From positions 62,001 to 126,000 of the forward strand of contig CAJNDS010002620.1 in the NCBI GenBank assembly GCA_905221605.1: a stretch of DNA of 64,000 nucleotides, in the 5' to 3' direction. Position 1 is the stretch's first letter, and every line of letters begins with the position of its first letter. Both the position numbers and the translations under genes were made by a program. The notes beneath the pieces were generated by a model, which saw nothing but the letters and a program-made list of their open reading frames with translations, was not told the origin of the DNA and searched no databases. This document shows positions 10,043 to 20,649 of the stretch, piece by piece. Source of the DNA: Symbiodinium natans. Lineage: Eukaryota; Sar; Dinophyceae; Suessiales; Symbiodiniaceae.

Positions 10043-10826
10043 CTCACATGCTCCAAGGCAAGTTCCAGGATCTTCTAGATTCTTCAAGCTAGATTCTTCA
10101 AGCACGATCAAGCACATTCCTGCAACTCTTGCAATCCTATGACAGTCTTTTCAAGGAAGCATGGTTGATGAAGGCGAGAGCGATGCTTGTCAATCTTGGT
10201 CACATCTGCACATGTGCGGATGTGAGAGAGGTGCTGAGCTGGGTTTGAGGTGCTTAATTCGGGATCAAGCTTGGCGCTGGCAGCCTGCAGGCGGGCATCG
10301 GCTGTAGGCCTGGTCGGAGCCAGTTTAGCTCCGCAGCACCGTTCCCATATGGAAAGCTATGCAGCAGATGCTTCAATATGCCACTTTGCCAGAAGAAGTC
10401 TCTGCGGCAACGCAGAAACAAGCACGATCGAACACAAGCTGCCGTGGCAGAATGCTTCATGGGCCTCATGACGTTGCCCATGCTGCTCTCAGGCCTTGCA
10501 CCACCAGCAGAAGCAACAACACCGGCAAACTACAAGAGGCAATCGCCATCTGCTAACACCTGCGCAGGCAAGTGCTGTTCATCTCAGAGCGTCGCAGCTC
10601 CCTGGGAATCTCCTGACGAGAGGGTTGATCTGCAGCTCAAGGCTGAACATCCACTCAACTGATGTGTAATTCACTTGCAGCATCCATTGCACGCAATTCT
10701 TCGCAAGCCGGAGGCACGCGACGCATGTGAAGCGCTTGAGGTTTCTCAAACTTGGCATACAACCTTTTGTGACTTTAAGCTCAATGGCCACCCCTGTCTC
10801 TGTCTTTGTTTCTGACTGTCTGTCTG

Positions 10827-10872
10827 TTCTTCTTCTTCTTCTTCTGCTTCTTCTTCTTCTTCTTCTTCTGCA
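10827..10872. repeat. (TTC)n microsatellite
   Basis: About 14 TTC units with one TGC interruption on the plus strand. Confidence 0.9.
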
Positions 10873-11173
10873 CGCTTGAGAGCCGACCCTGGGCGGGTTG
10901 GCAGCAGTCCCTTGAGAACCGGGCTCCGGTTTTCGGTGCTCGTGTGAATGTGTCCATCTGTCTGTCTGTCTGTCTCGCTCCGCTTCTCCTTCTACTACTA
11001 CTTCTACGTCTACGTCTACTTCTACTCCTACGGGGCATGAGGGGCGAAACCCCCGCGCACTAGGCGCGCCCTGGGTACGCGTCTTTGGGCGACATGAGAC
11101 AAACTGAAAGCGGGGAAACACCTGGTAGCTGGTGGTACGGCAGAGGACGCTTTCCCGGTCTTTTTTCATTCTT

Positions 11174-11175
<2 letters not shown>

Positions 11176-11213
<38 letters not shown>

Positions 11214-11230
11214 TCTTTCTTTCTTTCTAG
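11176..11230. repeat. (CT)n and (CTTT)n microsatellite
   Basis: An uninterrupted CT run followed by CTTT units on the plus strand, in front of a GC-rich stretch. Confidence 0.9.
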
Positions 11231-12102
11231 GGGCTTGGGGTCTGCGCCCCGGGCATCTATGCCCGCCCCTGTTTCGGGGTGGAAGTGGTCGGTGGCCGGT
11301 GCCCGGGTGTACTCTGCCAACCGTTCAGCCCCCCCCCCCCCCTTTTCTCACTCTTCCCCCTGTGACCGGTTAGAGTAGGTTGGCTGCTCGACACCCCGGT
11401 ACCTGGTTGAGCGTGAGACTAGTGATCCTGGACCCCTCGACAACAGCAAACAGGCCCCCAGACCCTGAACCGGAGAACCTGACCGACAAGCAAAGCCCCC
11501 TCTAAGTTCCCGGGGTTCCTCTGGGATCACTGTGAAAGGGTGAGACTTTGAGTTGGCATTTCGGGCTCGGGCTCATCATCGGGGTTGTTGCCATAACACG
11601 TTACAAGCCCCAAACCTGAACCTAAGCAAGACCCTCCCAAGGCGTTGCTACAGCCCCCAGTTAGTTCTACTCGAGCCCCGCATGCTCGCGTCTACGCCTG
11701 TGCTCATCCGGTAGACTCAGTAGTGCTTGTCCTGCTGCTAGTCCCCCAACACGTCTTCTGCTGGGAGTCCCACCACTACTGCGTGTCACTCGTCTGCGGA
11801 ATGGTGGCCCCCCGCTACGTGATCTTCGGGTTCTTTGTCCCCATCCAAGGCGCCTTCGCTGCTTCGACCTTCTCCTTGCTGCTGCCTCCCCTCTTTGCGC
11901 CTCCCCCCTCCTGCGGACTGGCCCTTCGAACTGGGCCGGCGTCAGCGTGGAGCTCAGCGGCGGTGGTGGGCTCCACGGAACGGTTGCTTGGGTGCTCGGC
12001 CCCCCCGCCCCCGGTGTGGTCGGCAGTGCATTGCAGCGCCCCCCTTCCACTCCTCCCTCCAGGTCGCAGATCTCCGTCTCGGTGTCCCTGCCATTGTCAC
12101 GA

Positions 12103-13692
12103 TCATGTAGTTCTTCTTCGGGTGGCGGCAGCTCGCGATGTTCTTCCACGTGCCCCCTTCCCGCCGCCTCCATCTGTCCCCCTGCCTGTCCCTTCTGCGT
12201 GGTGTGTGGGCGGTGGTGGTGGTGGGTGCATCTCCTCCCCGCTGTTCCCAAGCGTGTCCTCGATCGCCAGGAGTTCTCCCCCCCATAGCTCGGTGCTCCA
12301 TTCATCCAGGGCCCCGAGCGCCGCTTGTACTTGTTGTCGGACCTCCCCGCCGGTGAAGGGCAGCAGATGCCGGAGGATGCTTCTCGCTCGCATTGCTGGG
12401 TGTCCCCCCGTTTGCAGCCACCCCCTATCCCCAGCCGGTGCCGCCTCCTCCCCCCCCGCTGCCAGGCTAATCGCGTCTGCCGGGTGTACCCCTTCGCTTG
12501 CTTGTTCACTCCCCCCAGTGTTGAGCGTCACTTCTAGCGCAATTGCCTCCGCCCCCACACATGCTTCTGCGTGATGTTGCACGTGTTGTATCTGGCCAGC
12601 TGCCTGGTGGTGGTTGGGGTAACTGAGTGCTAGTAGGGCTGCTTGTTCTGCTTCTGCTGCCTTGCTTTCAGCCATGCTTTGTAGCTCCCAGTTGCTGGTC
12701 CTCTTGACAGCGTCCAGCCACCTCCTCCCCTGCCTCACCAGGTGCAGGATGGTCATTGTGTCCTGCATTCTTTCCTCCGTTGTGAGGGCCCCCCAACCCC
12801 GGCAGACCTGCCCCGCCAGTCTCGCCACCTCTTCCCACGTAGTGGTCCCCCCTTGTGGTTGCAGCTGGCCTCCTTGCGTAGAACGCCCCGCTTCCGTTGC
12901 ACGTGTGATAGGCTCGACCAGTCTGCCGTGCCTGCCCGGTTGTGCCACCCCCGCCCCGTCCCTGCTGCTGCTGCTCCCATATCCTTCCTCGCCTGGGCCG
13001 GGTTCCCGCGTGGTTGGTGGTGGCAGTGGTGGTGGTTGCTGTGGGGTGGTGCCGCCGACGCTGTTGTTTTCGTGTTCGCCCCCCTCTTCCTCCTCTTCCT
13101 CTCCTGTGACCCGCCCTAGGCATTGAAGCGCTGCCACCAGGTGTCCTTCCCCCTCTTCTATCGTTGCTGCTCCTTCTCCTTCTCCTGCTTGTCCCCGGAG
13201 GGCACTCAGTGCTGCGTGTATGTAGGTGCTTGCTGTGGTGGCTTGCCTTTCCTTGGCCCCCATCCTGGGCCGCTTGCTTGGTGGCTGAGCCCCCGCTGGG
13301 CGTTGTCCAGCGCGTTTGGGTGCGCCTTTCCTTCCTCCTCCCCCGTTCCTTCTTCCCCTACCTTTCTGCACCAGGAGCGTGTCATCTCCTTCCTCGTCTT
13401 GTGCTGCTGCGGTTGTCGTTGCTGGTGCTGTGGGGCGCTGCGTGTTGGCTGCCGCGCTCCCGTCAGTGGGGTTGGGGTCGTGGGCGTCAGTGGTCGTCTC
13501 AGTGACGGTGGTGTCCGTGGTGATGGTTGCGTGCTCACCGGCGGTGTGGGTGGTGGCGCGGTCCTCGTTCGCAGGTGGCGGTGGCTGTGGTGGTGCGTGC
13601 CCTGACCCAGAGGAGCCCCCTTGCTGGTGGTTGGGTCTGGTGGTGGGGCGTAGTGGGGTGATAGTGGCGCATCGGTAGATGTGGGGGTCCAC
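12103..13692 (-). pseudogene. Pro/Gly/Glu-rich long open frame with helical blocks (segment D)
   Basis: A 529-codon frame whose first base is a GTG, so the true start is elsewhere; the frame is open further upstream. The N-terminal third is Pro/Thr/Gln-rich. Later blocks look like genuine protein: STYIHAALSALRGQAG, EEVARLAGQVCRGW, KRTSNWELQSMAESKAAEAE and RSILRHLLPFTGGEVRQQVQ. It follows segments A-C on the same strand and seems to be the last part of one long coding region with frame changes. No family is recognised. It could be the structural (gag-like) part of a retroelement or a host low-complexity protein; the location just downstream of LINE-A is suggestive but not proof. Confidence 0.45.
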
Positions 13693-13885
13693 TCTGGCTA
13701 GTTGCCCTGTTGGAGTGGGACGTGTGTGACAGCTTCTTCCTCCTCATCCTCCTCACCCCCCCTTGGTCGGCCCTCCCCTGTTTGCAGCACGGCCATCACC
13801 CACACATCCTCGCCGCGCACCTTCCTGAGCTGGCCTGTTACCCCGACCCGGAGCGGTGGTGGTTGATCCGCCTCATGGGGCGTGT

Positions 13886-14995
13886 TCACCCCCCTCTGCC
13901 GCACCCGTCGCCCCCTGGTACGTGCTGGTTGCCAGGGAGGACTTCAAACTCCCATATGCATACCCCCGGTTGCCCCCAGCGGAAGACGATCTGTGCTCGC
14001 CTGGTGATAGGGAGTAGGGGAGGCCCATCCTGGGACCATTCCCAGCGGTCATCTTCTGCTTGGCGTTGTGCTGCTTCTGCTGCTGCTGTCCCCGCTGCTT
14101 TCGTGTCGGTGGGCTGCTGGTTGGCTTCTGCATACGGGGGCTCTGGACTGTCGTCGTGGTCGCTGCTGCTCCAGTGTGTCTCGGAGCTGTCGCTGTCCTC
14201 CCCGTCTGCTCCGGCCCCCCCCGACTCCGACTGTGGTTGTGGTGGCTGTGGTGGTGGTTGCTCGCCCCCCCCTCTGGGTTGCTTGTGGCGGTTCAGCAGC
14301 TCTGCCCAGTCGGTGGGTTGCCCGTCCCTTTCCGTCCCTCCCGCCGCCCCCCCGTGCTGTGCACGCGGTCTGGGTTGGTTTTGCTGGGCTTGCTTCCGCT
14401 CCCATGCTCGCAGTGCTTTTTGCTCTCTGTTGCGCGTCCTTTGCTCGCCCCTCCCTTCGTGTCTGTTTCTGGCTCTTCTTGCCATGGCCTCCTCAAATGT
14501 CTCCCCTTCCCGCGTGTACCAGTGTGCCGGGCCGTCTTGCTTCTTCCCCCCCGCGCCGTCTGCCTGCCCCGTTTGCGGTGGATGTTGGTCTTGGCAGTGC
14601 TCGTCCGCGTCTTGGTCATCTTCGTCGTCTGTGGGTGGTTGCGGTGGCGGCGGCTTAGGCTGTGCCTTGGCGGCAGGCCGCTCCCCCTCAGCTGTCACCC
14701 CCCCGTTCGCCGTTGGGTCAGTGTGTGCTTTTGCTTTGGGGGGGCATGGTGGCGGTTGTTTGACAGGGGGCCCCGGGTTGGCTTTGGTTGGCGGTATTGG
14801 TTGCTGGTGCTGCTGCCCCCCCTGTCCCGGATCGATGCGCTGGTGGTCTGCTGGTTGTTGGGCGCCGTGGGCCCCACCGTTGCTGGCGGGTTGTTTGCCG
14901 GGCTGCGTCTGTGATGTCTGGTTGGTGCCTCCGGCTGGTGGGCTGGGCCCCTGCAATGGGTGTTGGGGTGGCGTTCTGGGCCCCACGGTTCCCAT
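13886..14995 (-). pseudogene. Pro/Gln-rich open frame (segment C)
   Basis: From an ATG at 14995 the frame runs 369 codons; it is also open upstream, where VEQLLRQHSRNALEALQAQQ (near 15.1 kb) is clearly protein-like, so the ATG is probably internal. The middle reads HWYTREGETFEEAMARRARN and an Arg-rich basic helix, with acidic DDEDDQDADE before it. The end, IVFRWGQPGVCIWEFEVLPG, is followed by a stop just after a run of six G; a protein-like frame (RVGVTGQLRKVRGEDVWVMA) resumes in another register at 13.86 kb. This looks like a single coding region with a homopolymer-associated frame change. Confidence 0.42.
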
Positions 14996-15849
14996 GTCTG
15001 GCGAGCTGGATGGGTGCTGGGGGGGGTGGGTGGCCCGTCCTGGTTGGTGTCCCGCGGCGTGCTGTTGTGCTTGGAGCGCCTCCAGAGCGTTCCGACTGTG
15101 CTGCCGGAGTAGTTGCTCGACCTGAGGTGTTCCTCCTGTAGTCCTATGGTGGGGACATGGGTGGAGGGTAGGAAGGGCGGGCGGTGGGTGTGGTGATTGC
15201 GGTGGGTGTTCCCCCTTCTCGGCAGGAGGGTGTGGGGGCCTTGTGGTTCTGGTGGTGGGACTTGTCCTGGTATGTGCACTGGTCCGGTGGGGTCCCCCCT
15301 GGCGTGTGTGGTGGCGGCTGTGTCATGCGTTGGGGTGGTGGCCTGTGGTGGGCAGTGGTTGTTCGGGCCTGGGATGGCCGGCTCCACGTTCCATGGGTCC
15401 GTGTCGGGGTCATAGGGTGCTGGGAGTCGGACCCCCCATGGCGTGGTGGCCACATTGGTCTGTGGTGGAGGGGTGCTGTCAGGTGCCGACTGGGCTGCCG
15501 GGTAGAGGAAGTCGTCCCACGGCGTGGTGGGCGGGTGTGTCGTGGGGTTTCCCCCTTCTCTTCGGGGTGTGAGGTCCCCCGATGGAGTGGTGGGCGGGGG
15601 GTCCTCTCTGGGCACGGTGCTGCGTGGGACCGGGTCCTGGCACGGGGCGTGGTAGGGGTGGCTGTGAGGCGTGGAGGGTTCCCCTGGCTGGGTGTGTTGG
15701 GTGGGGTCGAACTCGCCCTTCTCGGTGTCCTTGCCATTGTCACGACCGTTCTTCTTCTCCCCCGCAGCTTGGGTTGGCATCGGATGGTTGGCCATGGTTG
15801 TGTGCTTCTGGGTTGGTCGGCTGGTGCTGTCCCACCGCATCCTCTCCAT
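14695..15849 (-). pseudogene. Pro/Thr-rich open frame (segment B)
   Basis: 384 codons from an ATG. The first two thirds look coding (TTPWDDFLYPAAQSAP, TPWGVRLPAPYDPDTDPWNV). After about 15.15 kb the protein-like signal moves to the frame of segment C, so the last part of this frame is probably a shadow. It includes the RDNGKDTEKGEF motif whose DNA recurs near 12.09 kb. Confidence 0.4.
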
Positions 15850-16279
15850 TTGCCCCGTTTGCTTGTCCTCCTCCTTCCCCCCCGTCCTCCAGGTCGCCCC
15901 CTCCCCTTGTGCTCGCCGCCGCCTCTCTGCCCTCTGTCGTGGATGCCCCTCCCCGTTTGGTCCAGCGATTGGGTCGCCCCCCCAATTGGTCGGGCGTTGG
16001 TGCCGCAGCGGGCGCTGCAGTGGCCATCAGTCCCCGGGTGCGGTTGCTGCTCCACTGCCCCATCCACGCTCCCAGAACCAGTGCTCCCACCAGGCGGCAG
16101 GCCATTGCTGGTGGCATGTCTGCTGTGTGCGTGTCTGGGCTGTAGCTTGGTGAGCTGCGGCTACATACACTCAGCGCTGCTGTGAGAGGGGCGCGGCGGC
16201 TCTGTCGAGTTGAAGCACACAGCGAGCACACAGCTGGCAGGCACACAAGCAGCAAACTCCACAGCTCACACTCACTCAT
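15740..16279 (-). CDS. possible N-terminal segment with signal-peptide-like start (segment A)
   Basis: From an ATG at 16279 the frame begins MSECELWSLLLVCLPAVCSL and continues with a second hydrophobic patch, MACRLVGALVLGAWMGQW. The rest is Ala/Gly/Pro-rich. It ends at 15740, and segment B overlaps it by about 110 bases in another frame. I infer it is the start of the A-D chain. Whether the hydrophobic start is a secretion signal or chance is not decidable here. Confidence 0.35.
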   Translation of the reverse strand: MSECELWSLLLVCLPAVCSLCASTRQSRRAPLTAALSVCSRSSPSYSPDTHTADMPPAMACRLVGALVLGAWMGQWSSNRTRGLMATAAPAAAPTPDQLGGRPNRWTKRGGASTTEGREAAASTRGGGDLEDGGEGGGQANGANGEDAVGQHQPTNPEAHNHGQPSDANPSCGGEEERS

Positions 16280-16457
16280 GTCATGCTGCTGCTGCTGTGT
16301 GTTGTGTTTGGGGCTTCGGGCGTCTTCTTCTGTCTGTCTTCTGCGCAGTGGTGGGTGTGGTGTGGTGTGGTGCTGCGCGTTGGCGCGATGGTGGTGCAGT
16401 GTCGCGTGCGCGCGCGTGCGTGCGCGTTCGTGCGCGTGTCCCCCCATCTTCCGCCCA

Positions 16458-16474
16458 GGGGGGGGGGGGGGGGG
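16458..16474. repeat. poly(G) run of 17
   Basis: Seventeen G on the plus strand, about 45 bases beyond the stop of LINE-A ORF2 (a C run in the element's own sense). It may mark the element's 3' end. Confidence 0.85.
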
Positions 16475-16517
16475 CCGCAGCCCTTTGTCACAGCTCCCTC
16501 TCCCTGTTGTCATGCTG

Positions 16518-19500
16518 TCAGCAGAGGTCATTCGTGATGGCCAGGCGTGCGGCACGCCCTCTCTGCTTGTGTCCCCCTGGCCCCCCTTTGCCCCCCATGG
16601 GTTTGTTGGGTGCAAGATTCCCCAGCCCAAGTTGCCTTCCGCTGGTCCAGGGCGGGTTGTGCTTGGCCACAAAGTCGGCTTCGTGCACTTGCCACCACTG
16701 TCTGTCCCTTGCTTGATCCATCCAGTCAATGCCCCCTATCCCCCCAATTGCTTTCTCGATGTCCTGGTTGGGGTTGAATCTGCCAGGATGGCGTTGTCCG
16801 AGCGGCCGTGCTTGCTCTGCTTTCCACCACTTCTGCCCCCTCCATTCAAGCATACTTCGGGTGAGCCCCGGTTGCCTGGCGACGTGCCCCCAGAGCCCCC
16901 AGATCCGCTTCAGCACATGTCCAGACCATCGCTCCACGCCCATTTTCCACATGATGGCCCTGGCCCCTCGAAGCGTTCTCTGATTCCAGTCGACCCATAA
17001 TTCATTGGGTCTTCTTTTGGCCCCCAAGACGTTCCTGACGTATTGCAGCTGACATGTGTTCGCCGCCTTCAGCAGTGTATCTTGGGGCGGCCACGCTGAG
17101 CACCCCCACAATGCTGCAGGTCGAACATATACGAGCAACAGCTTGAGTCTGGGTTCGAGTGGGGCCTCTGCCGTGAGCTCCTTCCGGTGAGCGTAGTACG
17201 CTTTGCGCGCCCTAGTCTGCATCTCTGCGACCAGCAAGGAGACCTGGTGCTTGAAGGCGAGAGGTGTCCCCAACAGTCTGAAGCTGCCCTCATCCTGCAT
17301 GGGTTCCACCCAGGCCCCTCCAACTCTGAAGCGCCGTTTGTCCCCTGAGTTGGTGAGGATGGCCGTCTTCTTGGGGTGGACTTGCAGTCCATCTTCTTGC
17401 AGCTTCTTTTCCATTGCAGTGAGCTTTCTCTGCAGATGTTCCGGATCATGCCCCCAGATGTACGTGTCATCCATGAAGGCCCCGGAATCTGCTGGACACT
17501 CCGGCGACTTCTGTCCCCCAGAAGGAGGGGGGATATGGGCTCGTTGGAGTGCTCTCCCAACAAGCGCTGCAAATAGCACGGGGGCGTCCGGTGCTCCTTG
17601 GCGTACCCCCGTCGTTTGCTCAATGCTCGTCTTTTCCCCCCCCACAAAGAGGTTCACTACGTCGGCTTCCAACAGCGCCATCCATGCATGTGCCTCCCAC
17701 GGCTGCCCCCCCACCTCACCAACCCAGTATGCGATCATCGCCCCCATGTTCTGCTGGTAGACGCTGTCAAAGGCCTTCTTGACGTCCAGCTTGACGATCC
17801 ATGTGGGGAGCTTCCAGTCCATACCGACCCGGGTGACCTTGCGCAATACCAGGATGAGCTCCTCGGCTTGTTTGCCTTTCCACGCCCACTGGTGGGTCGT
17901 CAGTGGGTCCAAATGATGGCTGCTTCTTCCGAGAAGGAGTTGGGAGAACCACTTCAGGGTGGCACTGGACAGGGTGATGGGTCGCGTTTGGCCCCACTCA
18001 TCCGGCTGTGTCTCTTTGGGGAGCAGGATGGTGACCCCTTCCCCCATGTTGCAATACAGCTTCCCCGTATACAGGATGTCGTTGTACAGGTAGAGGAGCC
18101 GTTCCGCCCACACTGCATCTTGTAGCATGGCTTGTAGTGCTTCGAGCGAGACCTGGTCCACTCCGGTGGCCTTCCTTCGCCCCCACTTGGCAGTCGCTGC
18201 ATTGAGCTCGTCCAGGTTGAAAGGCTCCCATCGCGTGTGCTTGCACATGCTCCGGAGTCTCGCTCTGATGCCCCGAAACGCGTCACTGACCTCCGCTTTT
18301 GGGACCGTAGCAAAGACCCCTTTGAAGTGCTGGGTGAGGTGGTGTCGCCAGTCCGGGTCCGCCGTGAGCCGGTGCTCCCAGTGCGGAGGCTGCCTCAGGC
18401 GCCCCAGGTCTCGCAGTTCCCCCCAGTTCATGAGTGCTGCTGCCTGGACCTTGCGCGCCATCCAAGCTCGTCTCTCTTGTTTGAGGGTGCCCCAGACGCT
18501 CTTCCAAAGTCGTCTACGGTCTCCCCATGGTGCTCGTCGGGCTTCACGTCTCAGCTGCTTGAGGAAGTCACTCTCGCTCCAGGGTTCTCCCCCCTGTGGT
18601 GCCGGTATGGTGATCTCTTTGGCAACATCCGCGATCATGGAGTGCGGCCCTCCTCGCCGTACTTTCCGTAGTGCTGCTTCCACTTGGTCAGGGGACTTGA
18701 GGATGCGCCCCCCCCACGTGGCTTTGGTACGTAGCTTGGGCGGGAGCGGATTGTCGACTTTAAGCGAGACTGCGTCGTGGTCCGACTGGATGATGTCTCT
18801 GGACCCCTGGTGCACCTGACCTCTGCTCCCAGGCATCCCCTTTACGGCGACGTAGTCCAATCTTCGTGGTCTCATGGCCAGGTTGTAAGGGTGGTATGTC
18901 GGGACATCCATGGTCTGCTCAGGGAGCCAAAGCCCCTGCTCGGCTAACCATTGCATCACGGATTCTCCTCTGCTGGTGGTCGCCATGGCCCCTATCTCGG
19001 TGTCATAGAAGCTTTCGTTGATGTCCCCCCCAAGAAGCGAGTGCCCCATGAGGAGCGCCGAGGTAGCCCCCCACGTGGAAAGCAGGTGTTCTGTGCGCGT
19101 AACAGTGGCGTGGTGCGGGAGGTGAACAGAGAGAACCCCAATGCCCATGTCTGCGTGTGCGTTACAAGTTTTCCCCATATCTGATAGATCGCCCCCTCTC
19201 AGGATCATTGTAGTCGCCCCTTCTAAGTGTTGAGCGTGGGTGTGGTGGTAGTGCGCGGTGGTGTACGCTATGCCAGTCCCTCTCCACTCAGCTTCTGTCT
19301 TGCCCATAACGAGTGTCCAACTTTTTGAACTCTCCATGTGGGCCCCTGGGTCGCAGATCACCTCTTGAAGGGCCACGACCGCTGGTGCAAAGGTGGAACA
19401 GTTCAGCATTCTGTCATCCGCGAGCATCTGGAGGGTGTCGAGGATCTTTCGCCCCCCGGCCCCCCCAGTGTTCCAGGTGATCATCGTCAGTGCCGGGCGA

Positions 19501-19553
19501 TAGGAATGTTCTCCCTCGCCATCAAGGTCAAACCAAGCCCTCTTTCGCCCCAT
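16518..19553 (-). CDS. LINE-A ORF2: endonuclease plus reverse transcriptase, intact
   Basis: 1011 codons from ATG at 19553 to TGA at 16518 without interruption. Residues about 20-265 form an exonuclease-endonuclease-phosphatase domain: WNTG (N28), QEV (E64), GGDIN (D177, N179), LDY (D233) and SDHD (D258, H259). Reverse transcriptase motifs follow: ATGVDQ near 462, KLDVKKAFD (D590, D596), VRQGAPDAP near 650 and FMDD (693-696). The thumb and a C-terminal Trp-rich region come last; no RNase H is evident. The protein nicks target DNA and reverse-transcribes its own RNA in target-primed integration. All catalytic residues I can check are present, so this ORF could be functional. Its ATG lies six bases after the ORF1 stop. 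Confidence 0.93.
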   Translation of the reverse strand: MGRKRAWFDLDGEGEHSYRPALTMITWNTGGAGGRKILDTLQMLADDRMLNCSTFAPAVVALQEVICDPGAHMESSKSWTLVMGKTEAEWRGTGIAYTTAHYHHTHAQHLEGATTMILRGGDLSDMGKTCNAHADMGIGVLSVHLPHHATVTRTEHLLSTWGATSALLMGHSLLGGDINESFYDTEIGAMATTSRGESVMQWLAEQGLWLPEQTMDVPTYHPYNLAMRPRRLDYVAVKGMPGSRGQVHQGSRDIIQSDHDAVSLKVDNPLPPKLRTKATWGGRILKSPDQVEAALRKVRRGGPHSMIADVAKEITIPAPQGGEPWSESDFLKQLRREARRAPWGDRRRLWKSVWGTLKQERRAWMARKVQAAALMNWGELRDLGRLRQPPHWEHRLTADPDWRHHLTQHFKGVFATVPKAEVSDAFRGIRARLRSMCKHTRWEPFNLDELNAATAKWGRRKATGVDQVSLEALQAMLQDAVWAERLLYLYNDILYTGKLYCNMGEGVTILLPKETQPDEWGQTRPITLSSATLKWFSQLLLGRSSHHLDPLTTHQWAWKGKQAEELILVLRKVTRVGMDWKLPTWIVKLDVKKAFDSVYQQNMGAMIAYWVGEVGGQPWEAHAWMALLEADVVNLFVGGEKTSIEQTTGVRQGAPDAPVLFAALVGRALQRAHIPPPSGGQKSPECPADSGAFMDDTYIWGHDPEHLQRKLTAMEKKLQEDGLQVHPKKTAILTNSGDKRRFRVGGAWVEPMQDEGSFRLLGTPLAFKHQVSLLVAEMQTRARKAYYAHRKELTAEAPLEPRLKLLLVYVRPAALWGCSAWPPQDTLLKAANTCQLQYVRNVLGAKRRPNELWVDWNQRTLRGARAIMWKMGVERWSGHVLKRIWGLWGHVARQPGLTRSMLEWRGQKWWKAEQARPLGQRHPGRFNPNQDIEKAIGGIGGIDWMDQARDRQWWQVHEADFVAKHNPPWTSGRQLGLGNLAPNKPMGGKGGPGGHKQRGRAARLAITNDLC

Positions 19554-19559
19554 TCTTCG

Positions 19560-20649
19560 TCACCGGAGGCTGGAAGCCAGCCCCTCCCATTGTTGCTGCA
19601 CCTTGTCTGGGAGAATCTTGAGCCCCCTCGCCAACGCTTTCGTGTCAATCCATCCAGGCCCCGCCTCCGTTGCCCCTTCTTTCATTGGGCCGGCTGCTGA
19701 CGACACACGGAGCCCCTTGTACCAGACGGTCCCCGTTGCGAACTCTGCCTCCAGGTGGGCGTGCTCCCCACCTAGCTCCAAGATGCATCTCTTCACCTTG
19801 GCTGCGAGTTTGGCCCGGCGACGTCGTTCTGGTGGTTGCGAGATGGCCAAGAACATGTAGCGTGGTTGCCCCGTGTCCTCCCTCACGTGCCCAGTCTGCA
19901 TCTTCGCGTTGCGGACCTTGGTGATGGCCTCCTGGACTCGTTGGCGATGCCCCTCATCGGTCTCTCCAGGCCTCGGCCCCCTAAGGGGGATGAGCCCAAA
20001 GCCTCTGCGGACCCCGGGGACGAACATGTCCTGGTAGTCAATGTCTATCTTGAGCATGCGCAAGGCTTGCTGTGCTTTTTCCAGGACGTCCCCCGCAGTG
20101 GTGTCATCATTCCAACCCCCCACGATGAGCGCCGGGACGCGACGCCCCCCAAGTCCATCGCCATGCTCCGTCGTAGTGGTGCTTTGAGCCGATAGACCGC
20201 CTTGCTGGGCCTTCATCTCCAACTTCTCCACTCTTTCCGCAAGGCTTCCCATTTTGTTCTCCATGTCGTGCTGGCCCCCCCATGAGCTCCTCGATCCCCG
20301 CCGCGTGCTTGTCCTGCTTGGCCGTGAGTTCCTGGAGAAGTTGCAGGGTGGTCTTGAGCTGGTGGGTGACCTCGGTTTCTACCGTGGCAATGCGCTCCAC
20401 CATCTCCTTCTGCACGCCCCCCATGCGCTCCACCATCTCCTTCTGCACCCCCCCCACAGCTTGCTTGATCTCTGCTCGGTTGGTGCGGAGCTCGTTCTGG
20501 ATGGTCGCTTGCAGGGTCGCTTGCAGGGTGGCGAGAGTGATCCCCCCTTGTTCCACCACCTCGACCTCCTCCCCTGGCTCAAGGTCCATCACTTTCCTCT
20601 TGGCAGGCGATGCCCCCTCCCCTGCGGTTGCCCCGCTGCCACCAGACAT
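19560..20649 (-). pseudogene. LINE-A ORF1: coiled-coil nucleic-acid-binding-type protein with one frame shift
   Basis: Starts at ATG 20649 (MSGGSGATAGEGASPAKRKV). The N-terminal half is acidic then strongly heptad-repeated, with two copies of GGVQKEMVER. At a run of seven G (20275-20281, C on the plus strand) the coiled-coil signal leaves this frame and continues in another one (ENKMGSLAERVEKLEMK), which runs to TGA at 19560. The C-terminal half contains VPALIVGGWNDDTT and MFLAISQPPERRRRAKLAAK, a compact folded part followed by basic residues, as in ORF1 proteins of LINEs that bind the element RNA. One base too many in the G run would explain the break; a sequencing error is as likely as a real mutation. 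Confidence 0.75.

Larger units (their letters stand above)
10043..11640. other. spacer with pyrimidine microsatellites
   Basis: Up to 10.7 kb there are minus-strand frames with some helical character (for example ADARLQAASAKLDPELST near 10.27 kb). From 10.83 kb the sequence is dominated by TTC, CTGT and CT tracts on the plus strand with GC-rich linkers. Nothing else is recognised. Confidence 0.4.

Noticed and set aside
13710-15125. 471-codon plus-strand open frame
   Set aside because: Cys/Pro/Ser-rich shadow of the proline-rich minus-strand chain; the minus strand has balanced helical segments and this one does not.
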